Origin: Mucilaginibacter xinganensis
GTDB lineage: Bacteria > Bacteroidota > Bacteroidia > Sphingobacteriales > Sphingobacteriaceae
DNA length: 64,000 bases
NCBI RefSeq assembly: GCF_002257585.1
Contig: NZ_CP022743.1
Span: 2,480,001-2,544,000, forward strand
Direction: 5' to 3'
Of the stretch, positions 27,707-36,471 are shown in pieces. The translations under genes were made by a program, and so were the position numbers. Within the stretch, counting starts at the first letter, position 1; each line of letters starts with the position of its first letter. Under the pieces are notes generated by a model that was given only the letters and a program-made list of their open reading frames with translations, did no database searches and had not been told where the DNA came from.

Positions 27707-27849
27707 GTATGTTTTAGCTGATGGTGTGTCATAGCAGTGTTTTTGATTGTTGATTTAATAGCCGGAATGGAAACTTAGCGGAAGATAATTCCGTTAATTC
27801 TTTAAATTCCTGCTCACTATATATCCAAAATGTAATTACTTTCACACCA

Positions 27850-30675
27850 ATGAAACGCTGCCACAGGTTTATCCATCTATTGCTGATTTTAAATGCCGTC
27901 GCGGGTATTGCAAAGGCGCAAACCTTTGGCGGCAATCCGCCGTCTATAAAGTGGAAACAAGTGAATACGCCCGCCGCCAAAGTTATTTTTCCGGTCGGGC
28001 TTGATTCTATGGCGCTGAGGGTAGCCAACATTGTGCAGCAGATGAACGGTGCTATCCAGCCAACCATTGGATATGAGCAAAAGCAGGTTAGCATTGTTAT
28101 GCAAAACCAAACCACGGTAGCCAATGCTTACGTTGGCCTTGCACCATTTCGCAGTGAGTTTTATTTAACACCTGAGCAAAATAGTTTTGATTTGGGGAGC
28201 CTGCCCTGGAATGCGCAGCTGGCGATCCACGAATTCAGGCACGTGCAGCAATACAACAATTTTAATGTTGGGGTATCTCACCTGCTGAAAGTGATTTTTG
28301 GCGAAGGCGGACAGGCTTTAGGTAACGCACTATCTGTACCCGATTGGTTTTTTGAGGGGGATGCGGTTTTTAACGAAACCCATGTTAGCGAACAGGGGAG
28401 GGGCAGGCTTCCGTATTTCTTCAATGGTTTCAGATCATTATGGGCGGAGGGGAAAGATTACAGCTATATGAAGATCCGCAACGGATCTTACCGCGATTTT
28501 GTGCCTGACTGGTACCCATTAGGATATATGCAGGTGGCATACGGGCGTGAGCAATACGGTGACGATTTCTGGAAAAAGGTAACGCATGATGCTGCCGCAT
28601 TTAAAGGTGGCGTTTATCCGATGCAAAGAGCCATAAAAAAGTATTCAGGGAAAACATTTACTCAATTCCGGAATGAAGGACTGGCGCATTTCAGGCAGCA
28701 ATTTGTTAGTGATACTGCGGGCCGGGACAAGAATACCCCGAAGCACTTTGACGCCGACCGGCAATACCCGGCTTTTGTAAACGATAGTACGGTAATCTAT
28801 ACAAAAAGCAGTTATGATCATGTGCCTGTTTTTGTGATCAGGAATGGCGGTAAAGAAAAAAATATTGGTGTAAGAGGGCTTTCTGTTGATGATTACTTCG
28901 ATTATCACGATGGGAAGGTAATATATAGCGGGTACCGCCCCGATGCCAGGTGGGGTTACCGCAATTTTAGCGAACTTATTTTATTGGATACAAAAACCGG
29001 GAAAGAACAGCGGCTTACCCGGAAAACGAAATACTTTTCACCCTCGTTCAGCAATGACGGCAAAACTATAGTAACCGTAGAAGAGGCTTCATCAGGTAAA
29101 AGTGATCTGCATTTAATAAATACTGCTGATGGTAAGCTGCTAGCTGTTATTCCAAACAAACAGAATCTTTATTATACATTCCCGGTATTTTACGGGGATG
29201 ATAGGGTAATCTCCGCGGTACGGAATTCAAAAGGCAAGATGTCTTTAGCGCTCATCAATATAAAAACGGGGGATGCGAAATACCTGTTGCCATTTTCATA
29301 TCAGCCAATAGTGTTTCCGAAAGTGAAGAATGATACGGTTTATTTTTCGGCTACCAGTGGCATCAATGATCGTTTATTTGCCATCAGCATACAATCGGGC
29401 AAATTGAATGCGCTGGCAGTTATTGGCCATAAAAAGTCAATTGGGAATTATCAACCCGCTATTGGCATTAATAAAATTGCCTGGGTTGGCTTTACATCCA
29501 CAGGCTGGCAGGTGAATGAAGCTGATAAAAAGGATGTTAAATCAGACGAAATCTCGTCTGGTCGAATTCCGGGTACGCTGCCCGACCTGGCTATAACAGC
29601 CCTGCAACGCGATTCATCAGCCAACCTGTTAGCATCGGTAAAAAACGAACCGTTAGGCATATCAAATTATTCCAAGTCTTATCATTTGTTAAATTTTCAC
29701 AGCCTTATCCCAAATATTAGCGACCCTAACTACGAAATATCTATAGCGGGAGAAAACGTGCTGAATACCCTGCAAACCAACCTCTCTTTCAACTATAACC
29801 GGGATGAGGGCTATAAGCAATTTGGGTTTGATGCAATTTATGGCGCTTTGTTTCCCTATATTTCAGCAGGAGCTAATTACACGGCAGAAAGGCGCGGATT
29901 TTACAAAGGGGCCAATGTTTACTGGAACGAAACCCAAATTAATGCCGGACTGCAGGTGCCGCTTAACTTATCGGCAGGTACGCACCTAACCGGTCTGCAG
30001 TTTGGCAGCGGGCTGGTTTATTCGCAAACCAGTTTTCAGCAGGCCTACCGGAGTATTTTTAATGACCGTTCATACCTGTATAGCAGTAATTTTATTTCTT
30101 TCAGCAATAGCACACAGCAGGCCCGCAAAAATATTTATCCCATGTTCGGCCAGCGGATCAGTTTGTCGTATAAGTCGGCTGTGTCCGGTTTAACAGCTAA
30201 CCAGTTTTTAGCTTCGGGTAGTTTTTTCTTTCCGGGTTTGTTCACCAATCATAGCCTGGTGTTAAGCGCGGCACACCAGCAAAAAGGTAAAAATAATGTC
30301 ATCAGTTTTTCTAATGATTTTCCCTTCTCCCGGGGGTACCAGGCAGAAAATCTGCATGATATGAATAACTGGAGGGCAAGTTACCAGTTGCCTATAGCCT
30401 ACCCGGATGCTGGTTTCGCCAATGTTTTTTACCTGCTTCGCATCCGGGGGAACGCTTTTTATGACGATACCCGCGCTACCGATTTTTTCACCAGCGGCAA
30501 ACAGTTTAAAGGTACTTTCCGGTCAACAGGCACGGAGGTGTTTTTTGATACCAAATTTTTTAACCAGGCATCCATAAGCTTTGGCTTAAGGTATAGCCGT
30601 TTGCTTGACGAAGATATTTTTGGTGGCAACGGGCGCAATAGGTTTGAACTTATTGTGCCGGTAACAATATTTTAA
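27850..30675 (+). CDS. gluzincin-like protease / TolB-type propeller / outer-membrane barrel protein
   Basis: This 941-residue exported protein starts with a signal peptide (cleaved near AKAQ, residue 24). Residues 90-180 contain a metallopeptidase pattern: HEFRH (127-131) is an HExxH zinc motif and PDWFFEGDAVFNE provides the downstream Glu (169). Residues about 270-600 hold repeated propeller-like strands (TKYFSPSFSNDGKTIVTVEE is the clearest). From about 640 alternating strands run to FELIVPVTIF, a typical outer-membrane barrel end with a C-terminal Phe. The architecture suggests a surface-localised, membrane-anchored peptidase, possibly for turnover or maturation of surface proteins. Activity is unproven. 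Confidence 0.8.
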   Translation: MKRCHRFIHLLLILNAVAGIAKAQTFGGNPPSIKWKQVNTPAAKVIFPVGLDSMALRVANIVQQMNGAIQPTIGYEQKQVSIVMQNQTTVANAYVGLAPFRSEFYLTPEQNSFDLGSLPWNAQLAIHEFRHVQQYNNFNVGVSHLLKVIFGEGGQALGNALSVPDWFFEGDAVFNETHVSEQGRGRLPYFFNGFRSLWAEGKDYSYMKIRNGSYRDFVPDWYPLGYMQVAYGREQYGDDFWKKVTHDAAAFKGGVYPMQRAIKKYSGKTFTQFRNEGLAHFRQQFVSDTAGRDKNTPKHFDADRQYPAFVNDSTVIYTKSSYDHVPVFVIRNGGKEKNIGVRGLSVDDYFDYHDGKVIYSGYRPDARWGYRNFSELILLDTKTGKEQRLTRKTKYFSPSFSNDGKTIVTVEEASSGKSDLHLINTADGKLLAVIPNKQNLYYTFPVFYGDDRVISAVRNSKGKMSLALINIKTGDAKYLLPFSYQPIVFPKVKNDTVYFSATSGINDRLFAISIQSGKLNALAVIGHKKSIGNYQPAIGINKIAWVGFTSTGWQVNEADKKDVKSDEISSGRIPGTLPDLAITALQRDSSANLLASVKNEPLGISNYSKSYHLLNFHSLIPNISDPNYEISIAGENVLNTLQTNLSFNYNRDEGYKQFGFDAIYGALFPYISAGANYTAERRGFYKGANVYWNETQINAGLQVPLNLSAGTHLTGLQFGSGLVYSQTSFQQAYRSIFNDRSYLYSSNFISFSNSTQQARKNIYPMFGQRISLSYKSAVSGLTANQFLASGSFFFPGLFTNHSLVLSAAHQQKGKNNVISFSNDFPFSRGYQAENLHDMNNWRASYQLPIAYPDAGFANVFYLLRIRGNAFYDDTRATDFFTSGKQFKGTFRSTGTEVFFDTKFFNQASISFGLRYSRLLDEDIFGGNGRNRFELIVPVTIF

Positions 30676-30701
30676 GTGTTAATAGTCTAATTTATAACCA
30701 G

Positions 30702-31409
30702 ATGGAAAAATATGTCACCCTTAAAATAGCTGATGGTACCGATATGAAGGCCTACACAGCGCTCCCGCAGGTTGCCTTTGGCAAAACCAACCCCGGCTTA
30801 ATTCTGGTTCAGGAAGCCTTTGGCGTAAACCACCATATTCGCGATATGGCCGACAGGTTTGCCGCACAGGGCTTTGTAGTGATAGCGCCGGAAATGTATC
30901 ACCGTACGGCGCCGCCCTATTTTGAGGGCAGCTATGATAATTTTGAAGCCGTCAGATCGCACGCTATGGCACTGACCTTTGAAAATAATGAAGCTGATTT
31001 GAAAGCTGCGCACCGCTGGTTGTGCCATCATGAGCTGGTAAACCCTGAAAATATATGCAGCATAGGTTATTGCATGGGCGGGCGAATTTCGTTTTTAGCT
31101 AACGCTACGCTGCCAATAAAAGCAGGTGTTAGCTATTACAGCGGCAATATCCAGGCTCTGGCAGCCAGGGCGCCCGGCGTAAGTTGCAGGCACTTGTTTT
31201 TTTGGGGTGGACTTGATAAACATATCGGTCAGGACCAGGTAGATACGATCATTAACGCCATGGATGAGGCCGGTAAAGACTATGTTAATGTGAAATTCGC
31301 AAATGCCGACCATGGCTTTAATTGCGATGAGCGCAGCAGCTATCATGAAAAGGCTGCAAAGGAAGCCTGGGCCTTAACGCTTGCCTTTTTTAATAATGCT
31401 ATAGCTTGA
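30702..31409 (+). CDS. dienelactone hydrolase family protein
   Basis: This 235-residue alpha/beta hydrolase belongs to the dienelactone hydrolase family. The nucleophile is Cys in IGYCMGGRISF (about residue 122), the Asp in FFWGGLDKHIGQ (about 172) and the His in NADHGFNCDERSSY (about 204) complete a Cys-Asp-His triad. Family members hydrolyse cyclic or activated esters; the natural substrate here is not evident. It lies 26 nt after the outer-membrane protein gene in the same direction and could share its transcript, although the products appear unrelated. Confidence 0.9.
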   Translation: MEKYVTLKIADGTDMKAYTALPQVAFGKTNPGLILVQEAFGVNHHIRDMADRFAAQGFVVIAPEMYHRTAPPYFEGSYDNFEAVRSHAMALTFENNEADLKAAHRWLCHHELVNPENICSIGYCMGGRISFLANATLPIKAGVSYYSGNIQALAARAPGVSCRHLFFWGGLDKHIGQDQVDTIINAMDEAGKDYVNVKFANADHGFNCDERSSYHEKAAKEAWALTLAFFNNAIA

Positions 31410-31454
31410 TCAGTTAACCAGGTTCCTGCCTTCTTGAATTTCTGCTTATAATGA

Positions 31455-31462
31455 TATCTTTG
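31455..31462 (+). promoter_or_regulatory. candidate -7 element (TATCTTTG) near the 31468 start
   Basis: TATCTTTG matches TAnnTTTG exactly and ends 5 nt before the ATG at 31468. TTG at 31434-31436 lies 18 nt upstream as a weak -33 element. The implied transcript would begin at or just before the start codon. Confidence 0.45.
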
Positions 31463-31467
31463 CAATT

Positions 31468-31893
31468 ATGAAAAGGTTGATCCCTGCTTTATTAATAGGC
31501 TTGTTTTGTTTCGGATGCGCTTCAAACGCCAACTATAAACAAATAGCGGTTGAATATTTAAAAACCAAAGTTTCAAACGCCGCTTCGGTTGATACTATCC
31601 AATTTTTTAAACCCGATAGCATTTACACTACTTTTCACGATACCAAAGAATACAGGACCTTAATGCTTGGGCTTAATAATTTCTACATAAATGCGGATTC
31701 CGCTAATATCAAAGAAACTGAAGCAACAATCAGGCAGAAGGAAAAGACCTTTAAAAATGTTGTGGTTGGCTGGGATGTTAGACTGATCTACAAAGCAAAA
31801 GATAAAAAGGGTATGGTGAAAACAGACACTTGCCGTTTTATGTTCGATAGCACATTGAAAATTGTTAAGGACCTGAACGGGATGGATTTTTAA
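31468..31893 (+). CDS. small lipoprotein of unknown function
   Basis: The 141-residue protein has a lipoprotein signal peptide, MKRLIPALLIGLFCFGC, with the lipidated Cys at 17. The mature part is polar, with alternating strands and helices (YKQIAVEYLKTKVSNAASVD, then VGWDVRLIYKAKDKKGMVK), and ends KDLNGMDF. It resembles small periplasmic lipoproteins of Bacteroidota but I cannot name a family. It is convergent with the histidine kinase, 38 nt between stops. Confidence 0.7.
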   Translation: MKRLIPALLIGLFCFGCASNANYKQIAVEYLKTKVSNAASVDTIQFFKPDSIYTTFHDTKEYRTLMLGLNNFYINADSANIKETEATIRQKEKTFKNVVVGWDVRLIYKAKDKKGMVKTDTCRFMFDSTLKIVKDLNGMDF

Positions 31894-31931
31894 TATTGCG
31901 TTACAATCTTTAATGCAATATCTCGTATTCA

Positions 31932-33266
31932 CTAATCCGCAATCTCCGGTAATACTATCCTGAAGGTAGAACCAATGCCCACTTCGCTTTCTACCTCAAT
32001 TTTGCCTTTGTGTTTTTCTATTATTTGTTTTACAATGCTTAAGCCGAGGCCTGTTGATTGCTCACCTTTTAATCCCGGGCGGCCTGCTTTTGAAAAGGGG
32101 GTGAAAATAACCGGCAGCATATCGGCCGGGATACCTTGGCCACGGTCCTTAACCTCTATAATAATCTGTTGATTGCCCCTGGTCAAAAATATTTCTATTT
32201 TGCTTTTTTCTTTAGAGAATTTTAACGCATTGCCTACCAGGTTATCCAGCACGCGGGTAAATTTCTCATAGTTTACCTCTGCAAAAGCGGGGCTTATTGA
32301 GCTGATTAGCTCAATTGTGTTTTTGGCTTCCCGATGAATTTTCCAAACGTCTATATTATCCCTTATCAAACCGTTTAGCTCGGTTTTTACGGTTGTAAAA
32401 TCTCCAGAATTCTCATTCCGGGCAGACTCCAGCAGGTCGTCAATTATGGTACGGGCCCTTATGCACGAAGCTTTCATTAAATTCAGGGTGTCCTGTGTAT
32501 CGGCATCAATATCGTCCATCTCCATCATCATAGCCAATGTTTCAACCGCCGCTATAGGATTACGCAGATCATGGGCAACAGTACCCAATAATTGACTTTT
32601 AAATGCGCTGCCGCGTTCAATTTCAAGGTTTTTCTCCTTTATCTCGTTCACCTGCATCCAAAAATTTGCTTTGTATGAGAAAAAGTACCTTGATATAAGG
32701 TAAAAGCCGCCCAGCAGTATAAAAGACACCAACTGGTTGTAGATCATTTCGGTAGGGTCAGTATGGCTAAAGGTTAGCAGCGACGTAAATAATACTTCAA
32801 CAGCCACCATGAGCATAATTGTTTCATAAACCTCGAAAACGCATAAAATGCTAATGATGATAAGCGATATAAGGTAAAGTGTTAACGCATTGCGCGGGTT
32901 GGCTGTAGCAATAAAACTACTGAACATACCGCAAAGGATGATGTAAAGCGAAAACGAAAAAACAAACAAGGACATTATGGCAGTAGTTGCTTTGTTTTTC
33001 CTAAAGTTCTCAATTAAAAAGTTACTGATGATATAAAATAGCAGCGCCGAGATCATGAATACCCAGTTGGCAATATTAAACTCCGGGAAGTTTTCGGCCC
33101 GCGTAAGGCTAAGCGGAAAAATGAAGTACAATAACCGTATTATGGCATTTAATATTAAAAATATAATGCTCCCCACGCGCACAGCAGCCAGGTTTTGACT
33201 GGTGTAGTAGTTGCGGTAGGCATTTTTATATTTACCGGGTAAGTTTTTAAAAAGGTGTTTATCCAC
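31932..33266 (-). CDS. orphan membrane sensor histidine kinase
   Basis: The protein has an N-terminal multi-helix membrane region (about 6 helices to residue 190), a short coiled linker, and a HisKA-HATPase core. The phosphoacceptor is in LLGTVAHDLRNPIAAVETL (H-box), with DNLVGNALKFS (N-box), DRGQGIP (G1) and GLGLSIVKQI (G2). No response regulator is adjacent. The frame is open back to ATG 33470 (512 residues), but a TACTTTTG promoter element lies inside that extension at 33299-33292, so I place the start at GTG 33266 (444 residues); TTG 33272 is an alternative. Its sensed signal is unknown. Confidence 0.85.
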   Translation of the reverse strand: MDKHLFKNLPGKYKNAYRNYYTSQNLAAVRVGSIIFLILNAIIRLLYFIFPLSLTRAENFPEFNIANWVFMISALLFYIISNFLIENFRKNKATTAIMSLFVFSFSLYIILCGMFSSFIATANPRNALTLYLISLIIISILCVFEVYETIMLMVAVEVLFTSLLTFSHTDPTEMIYNQLVSFILLGGFYLISRYFFSYKANFWMQVNEIKEKNLEIERGSAFKSQLLGTVAHDLRNPIAAVETLAMMMEMDDIDADTQDTLNLMKASCIRARTIIDDLLESARNENSGDFTTVKTELNGLIRDNIDVWKIHREAKNTIELISSISPAFAEVNYEKFTRVLDNLVGNALKFSKEKSKIEIFLTRGNQQIIIEVKDRGQGIPADMLPVIFTPFSKAGRPGLKGEQSTGLGLSIVKQIIEKHKGKIEVESEVGIGSTFRIVLPEIAD

Positions 33267-33291
33267 AATCAAGGTTATTCTTAGGCTATAG

Positions 33292-33299
33292 CAAAAGTA
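33292..33299 (-). promoter_or_regulatory. candidate -7 element (TACTTTTG) of the histidine kinase gene
   Basis: TACTTTTG on the minus strand matches TAnnTTTG. It falls within the longest possible open frame of the kinase, 25 nt before the GTG at 33266, which argues for the shorter protein. Confidence 0.4.
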
Positions 33300-33425
33300 T
33301 GCTTTTTTGACTAAGAAAGCGGCAATAAATATCAAATTACCCGCAATGACAAAGTAGCGGTTGGTTTTGTTTTGTAATGACAAATTAGCATTTTTAGGAA
33401 TATGGCAGGTGATTTGATTACTTAT

Positions 33426-33456
33426 GTTGGTTGAGTGGAATGGGTAGATAAAGTTG
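33426..33456 (+). promoter_or_regulatory. candidate clpB promoter
   Basis: GTTG (33426-33429), a 19-nt spacer and TAAAGTTG (33449-33456) match TTTG/TAnnTTTG with one mismatch in each element. The spacer length is ideal and the leader to the ATG (33491) would be about 30 nt. No HrcA/CIRCE inverted repeat is visible. Confidence 0.4.
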
Positions 33457-33490
33457 CCCTTTCGGCCCATTTAAAACAAAATACATCGCT

Positions 33491-36106
33491 ATGAATTTTA
33501 ACAATTTTACCATAAAAGCCCAGGAAGCAGTCCAAAAGGCTTCGGAAATTGCCTCTGGGAACCAGCAGCAGGCCATTGAAACTGCGCACCTGCTTAAAGG
33601 ATTACTATTGGTTGATGAAAACGTAATCTCATATTTGCTCAAAAAACTGAACGTCAACCTGAACCGTTTAAACGTTACGTTGGATGAGCAGATCGCTTCA
33701 TTTCCAAAAGTTAGCGGCAGCAACGTTTACCTGTCATCCGGTTCAAATTCAGCTTTGCAAAAAGCAACAGCATACCTTAAGGAGTTTAAGGATGAGTTTG
33801 TATCTGTTGAGCATATTTTGCTGGGCATTTTATCTGTTAATGATAAAACCAGTACAGCATTAAAGGATTATGGTGTAAATGAAAAAGACCTTAAAAAAGC
33901 TATTGTAAGTTTACGCGGCGATAACAAAGTGACCGACCAAAATGCGGAAGCAACCTATAATGCTTTAAATAAGTACGCAAGGAATTTAAATGAATATGCC
34001 GAATCAGGAAAGCTCGACCCGGTAATTGGCCGTGATGAAGAGATCAGGCGGGTTATCCAAATCCTGTCACGCCGAACCAAGAACAACCCTATACTTGTCG
34101 GCGAGCCAGGTGTTGGTAAAACAGCCATTGCCGAAGGTATAGCCTTTAGGATAATTAAAGGAGATGTACCGGAGAGTTTAAAAACAAAAACTGTTTATTC
34201 GCTTGATATGGGCGCTTTGATTGCCGGGGCAAAGTATAAAGGCGAGTTTGAGGAGCGGTTAAAAGCAGTTATTAAAGAAGTTACCCAGGCCGATGGTGAG
34301 ATCATCCTGTTTATTGATGAGATTCATACGCTGGTTGGCGCAGGCGGTGGCGAAGGTGCAATGGATGCCGCTAATATTTTAAAGCCGGCACTTGCCCGCG
34401 GCGAACTGAGAGCGATTGGTGCAACAACATTAAATGAGTACCAAAAGTTTTTTGAAAAAGATAAGGCCCTTGAGCGCCGCTTTCAGATGGTGCTGGTAGA
34501 TGAACCGGACACCGCTGACGCGATTTCTATTTTACGCGGGTTGAAAGAACGTTATGAAACCCACCACAAGGTGAGAATTAAAGACGAGGCTATTATTGCA
34601 GCGGTTGAAATGTCACAGCGTTATATTTCAGACAGGTTTTTGCCTGATAAGGCCATCGACCTGATGGATGAAGCCGCTTCCAAGCTGCGTTTGGAAATGG
34701 ACTCGGTTCCTGAGGTTGTTGATGAGCTGGAACGCCGGATCATGCAGCTGGAAATTGAACGTGAAGCCATAAAACGTGAGCACGATGACAAAAAAGTCAA
34801 AGAATTAAGCGAGGAAATAGCGAACCTGTCTGCCGAGCGTGATTCACTACGTGCCAAATGGCAGGGCGAAAAGGACCTTGTTGACGGCATTAACCAGAAG
34901 GTGGAACAGATAGAGAACTACAAGCTGGAAGCTGAGCAGGCCGAACGCGCGGGAGATTACGGGAAGGTTGCAGAGTTGCGCTACGGTACCATAGTGAAAG
35001 CACAACAGCAAGTTGAAGACCTGAAAAAGGCCTTACTTGAAAACCAGAGCGATAGCCGCATGCTGAAGGAAGAAGTTACCGCTGATGATATTGCCGGTGT
35101 GGTTTCACGCTGGACGGGCATCCCGGTTTCAAAGATGATCCAGAGCGAACGTGAAAAGTTATTGCACCTGGAGGATGAGCTGCATAAACGTGTAGCAGGG
35201 CAGGAGGAAGCCATCGAAGCTATAAGCGATGCTATCCGCCGCAGCCGTGCCGGGTTACAGGATAAACGCAAGCCGATAGGCTCATTCATCTTCCTTGGGA
35301 CTACCGGCGTTGGTAAAACCGAACTGGCTAAGGCTCTTGCCGAATATTTATTTAACGATGAAGGTGCTTTGGTGAGGATAGACATGAGCGAATATCAGGA
35401 ACGGCATGCTGTTTCAAGACTGATTGGAGCGCCTCCGGGCTATGTGGGCTACGATGAAGGTGGCCAGTTAACCGAAGCTGTGCGCCGTAAACCATACAGT
35501 GTGGTGTTGCTTGATGAGATTGAAAAAGCGCATCCCGATGTGTTTAATATATTGTTGCAGGTATTGGATGATGGCCGTTTAACCGATAACAAAGGCCGCG
35601 TTGTAAATTTTAAAAATACCATCATTATCATGACTTCCAACATCGGATCAAACCTGATAATGGATAACTTCCAGGAGCTGCAGGACAGCAATAGGGATGA
35701 GGTGGTTGCTAAAACCAAGAACCAGCTGTTTGACCTGTTAAGAAAAACAATCCGTCCGGAGTTTTTGAACAGGATTGATGAGATCATTATGTTCACCCCG
35801 CTTACCCGTGATGAAATAACCGATATTGTTAAACTTCAGTTTAAACAGGTACAGCAAACACTGGCCGAAATGGGTATCACCCTGGATGCATCAGACGAAG
35901 CTTTGGACTGGCTGGCACAGTTGGGTTACGATCCGCAATTTGGCGCAAGGCCGCTGAAGCGGGTGATTCAGAAAAAGATCCTGAATGAACTTTCAAAACA
36001 GATTCTTGCCGGGAAGGTGGATAAAGAGAGCAAGATCAAGCTCGATATGTTCGACAACCAGTTTGTGTTTTTAAATGAAGACTTGCTGGATAAGGTTGAA
36101 AAATAA
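33491..36106 (+). CDS. clpB: ATP-dependent disaggregase ClpB
   Basis: The 871-residue protein is a full-length ClpB/Hsp104. It has the N-terminal Clp repeat domain (about 1-145), AAA1 with Walker [10 protein letters not shown] (about 206-214) and Walker [11 protein letters not shown], the coiled-coil middle domain (about 405-525, rich in charged residues), and AAA2 with [11 protein letters not shown] near 606. The pore and arginine-finger elements SRRTKNNP and [10 protein letters not shown] are present. It rescues aggregated proteins together with the DnaK system. It is transcribed away from the histidine kinase, with a candidate promoter between. Confidence 0.97.
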   Translation: MNFNNFTIKAQEAVQKASEIASGNQQQAIETAHLLKGLLLVDENVISYLLKKLNVNLNRLNVTLDEQIASFPKVSGSNVYLSSGSNSALQKATAYLKEFKDEFVSVEHILLGILSVNDKTSTALKDYGVNEKDLKKAIVSLRGDNKVTDQNAEATYNALNKYARNLNEYAESGKLDPVIGRDEEIRRVIQILSRRTKNNPILVGEPGVGKTAIAEGIAFRIIKGDVPESLKTKTVYSLDMGALIAGAKYKGEFEERLKAVIKEVTQADGEIILFIDEIHTLVGAGGGEGAMDAANILKPALARGELRAIGATTLNEYQKFFEKDKALERRFQMVLVDEPDTADAISILRGLKERYETHHKVRIKDEAIIAAVEMSQRYISDRFLPDKAIDLMDEAASKLRLEMDSVPEVVDELERRIMQLEIEREAIKREHDDKKVKELSEEIANLSAERDSLRAKWQGEKDLVDGINQKVEQIENYKLEAEQAERAGDYGKVAELRYGTIVKAQQQVEDLKKALLENQSDSRMLKEEVTADDIAGVVSRWTGIPVSKMIQSEREKLLHLEDELHKRVAGQEEAIEAISDAIRRSRAGLQDKRKPIGSFIFLGTTGVGKTELAKALAEYLFNDEGALVRIDMSEYQERHAVSRLIGAPPGYVGYDEGGQLTEAVRRKPYSVVLLDEIEKAHPDVFNILLQVLDDGRLTDNKGRVVNFKNTIIIMTSNIGSNLIMDNFQELQDSNRDEVVAKTKNQLFDLLRKTIRPEFLNRIDEIIMFTPLTRDEITDIVKLQFKQVQQTLAEMGITLDASDEALDWLAQLGYDPQFGARPLKRVIQKKILNELSKQILAGKVDKESKIKLDMFDNQFVFLNEDLLDKVEK

Positions 36107-36471
36107 GGGTATAATGTTTAGTTAAATGTAATAGTCATTATTTGATCTGACAGTTTGGTGTTTTTATAAGTTGTCAGATCAAATAATGACTATCCCATTT
36201 TAAATTCCTAGTGTTATACCAGCGACAAACTTGGCATAATTTCTTTTGGTATAAATTGATCACAAAACTGTGCGAATAATGTTTCGATACGTTTTTTGAC
36301 TCTTTTAAAGACAGGTACATTGGCGGCTGATTATCTGATGCAAGCCACATACCTGGAACTTGAAGAATAAAAAAAATATCCATTTTATAAAAAGGCACTC
36401 TCATTTCTATTCGCACTTCTCAGTAGCATAAGAATGCATTGGTTTAAGCAGGCAGTAGCTTTTGCCTGTTA
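36107..36471. other. intergenic region with long hairpin, no convincing gene
   Basis: Apart from the 22-bp hairpin at 36131-36193, the only reading frame is an 80-codon minus-strand one (36174-36416). It ends inside the hairpin and has no recognisable domain or start context. The remaining bases near 36430-36470 carry a GGCAGTA / TACTGCC repeat next to the outer-membrane-factor stop, possibly part of the efflux operon's end. Confidence 0.4.
36131..36193. repeat. perfect 22-bp inverted repeat downstream of clpB
   Basis: Arms 36131-36152 and 36172-36193 are exact reverse complements (22 of 22), with a 19-nt loop that can extend the stem by GU and AU pairs. The left arm begins ATAGTCATTATTTGATC. 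There is no U-tract of intrinsic-terminator quality. It could end the clpB message, or it could be a mobile-hairpin relic. Confidence 0.65.

Noticed and set aside
36174-36416. 80-codon minus-strand frame after clpB
   Set aside because: It ends inside the long hairpin, has no domain or good start context, and looks like chance reading.
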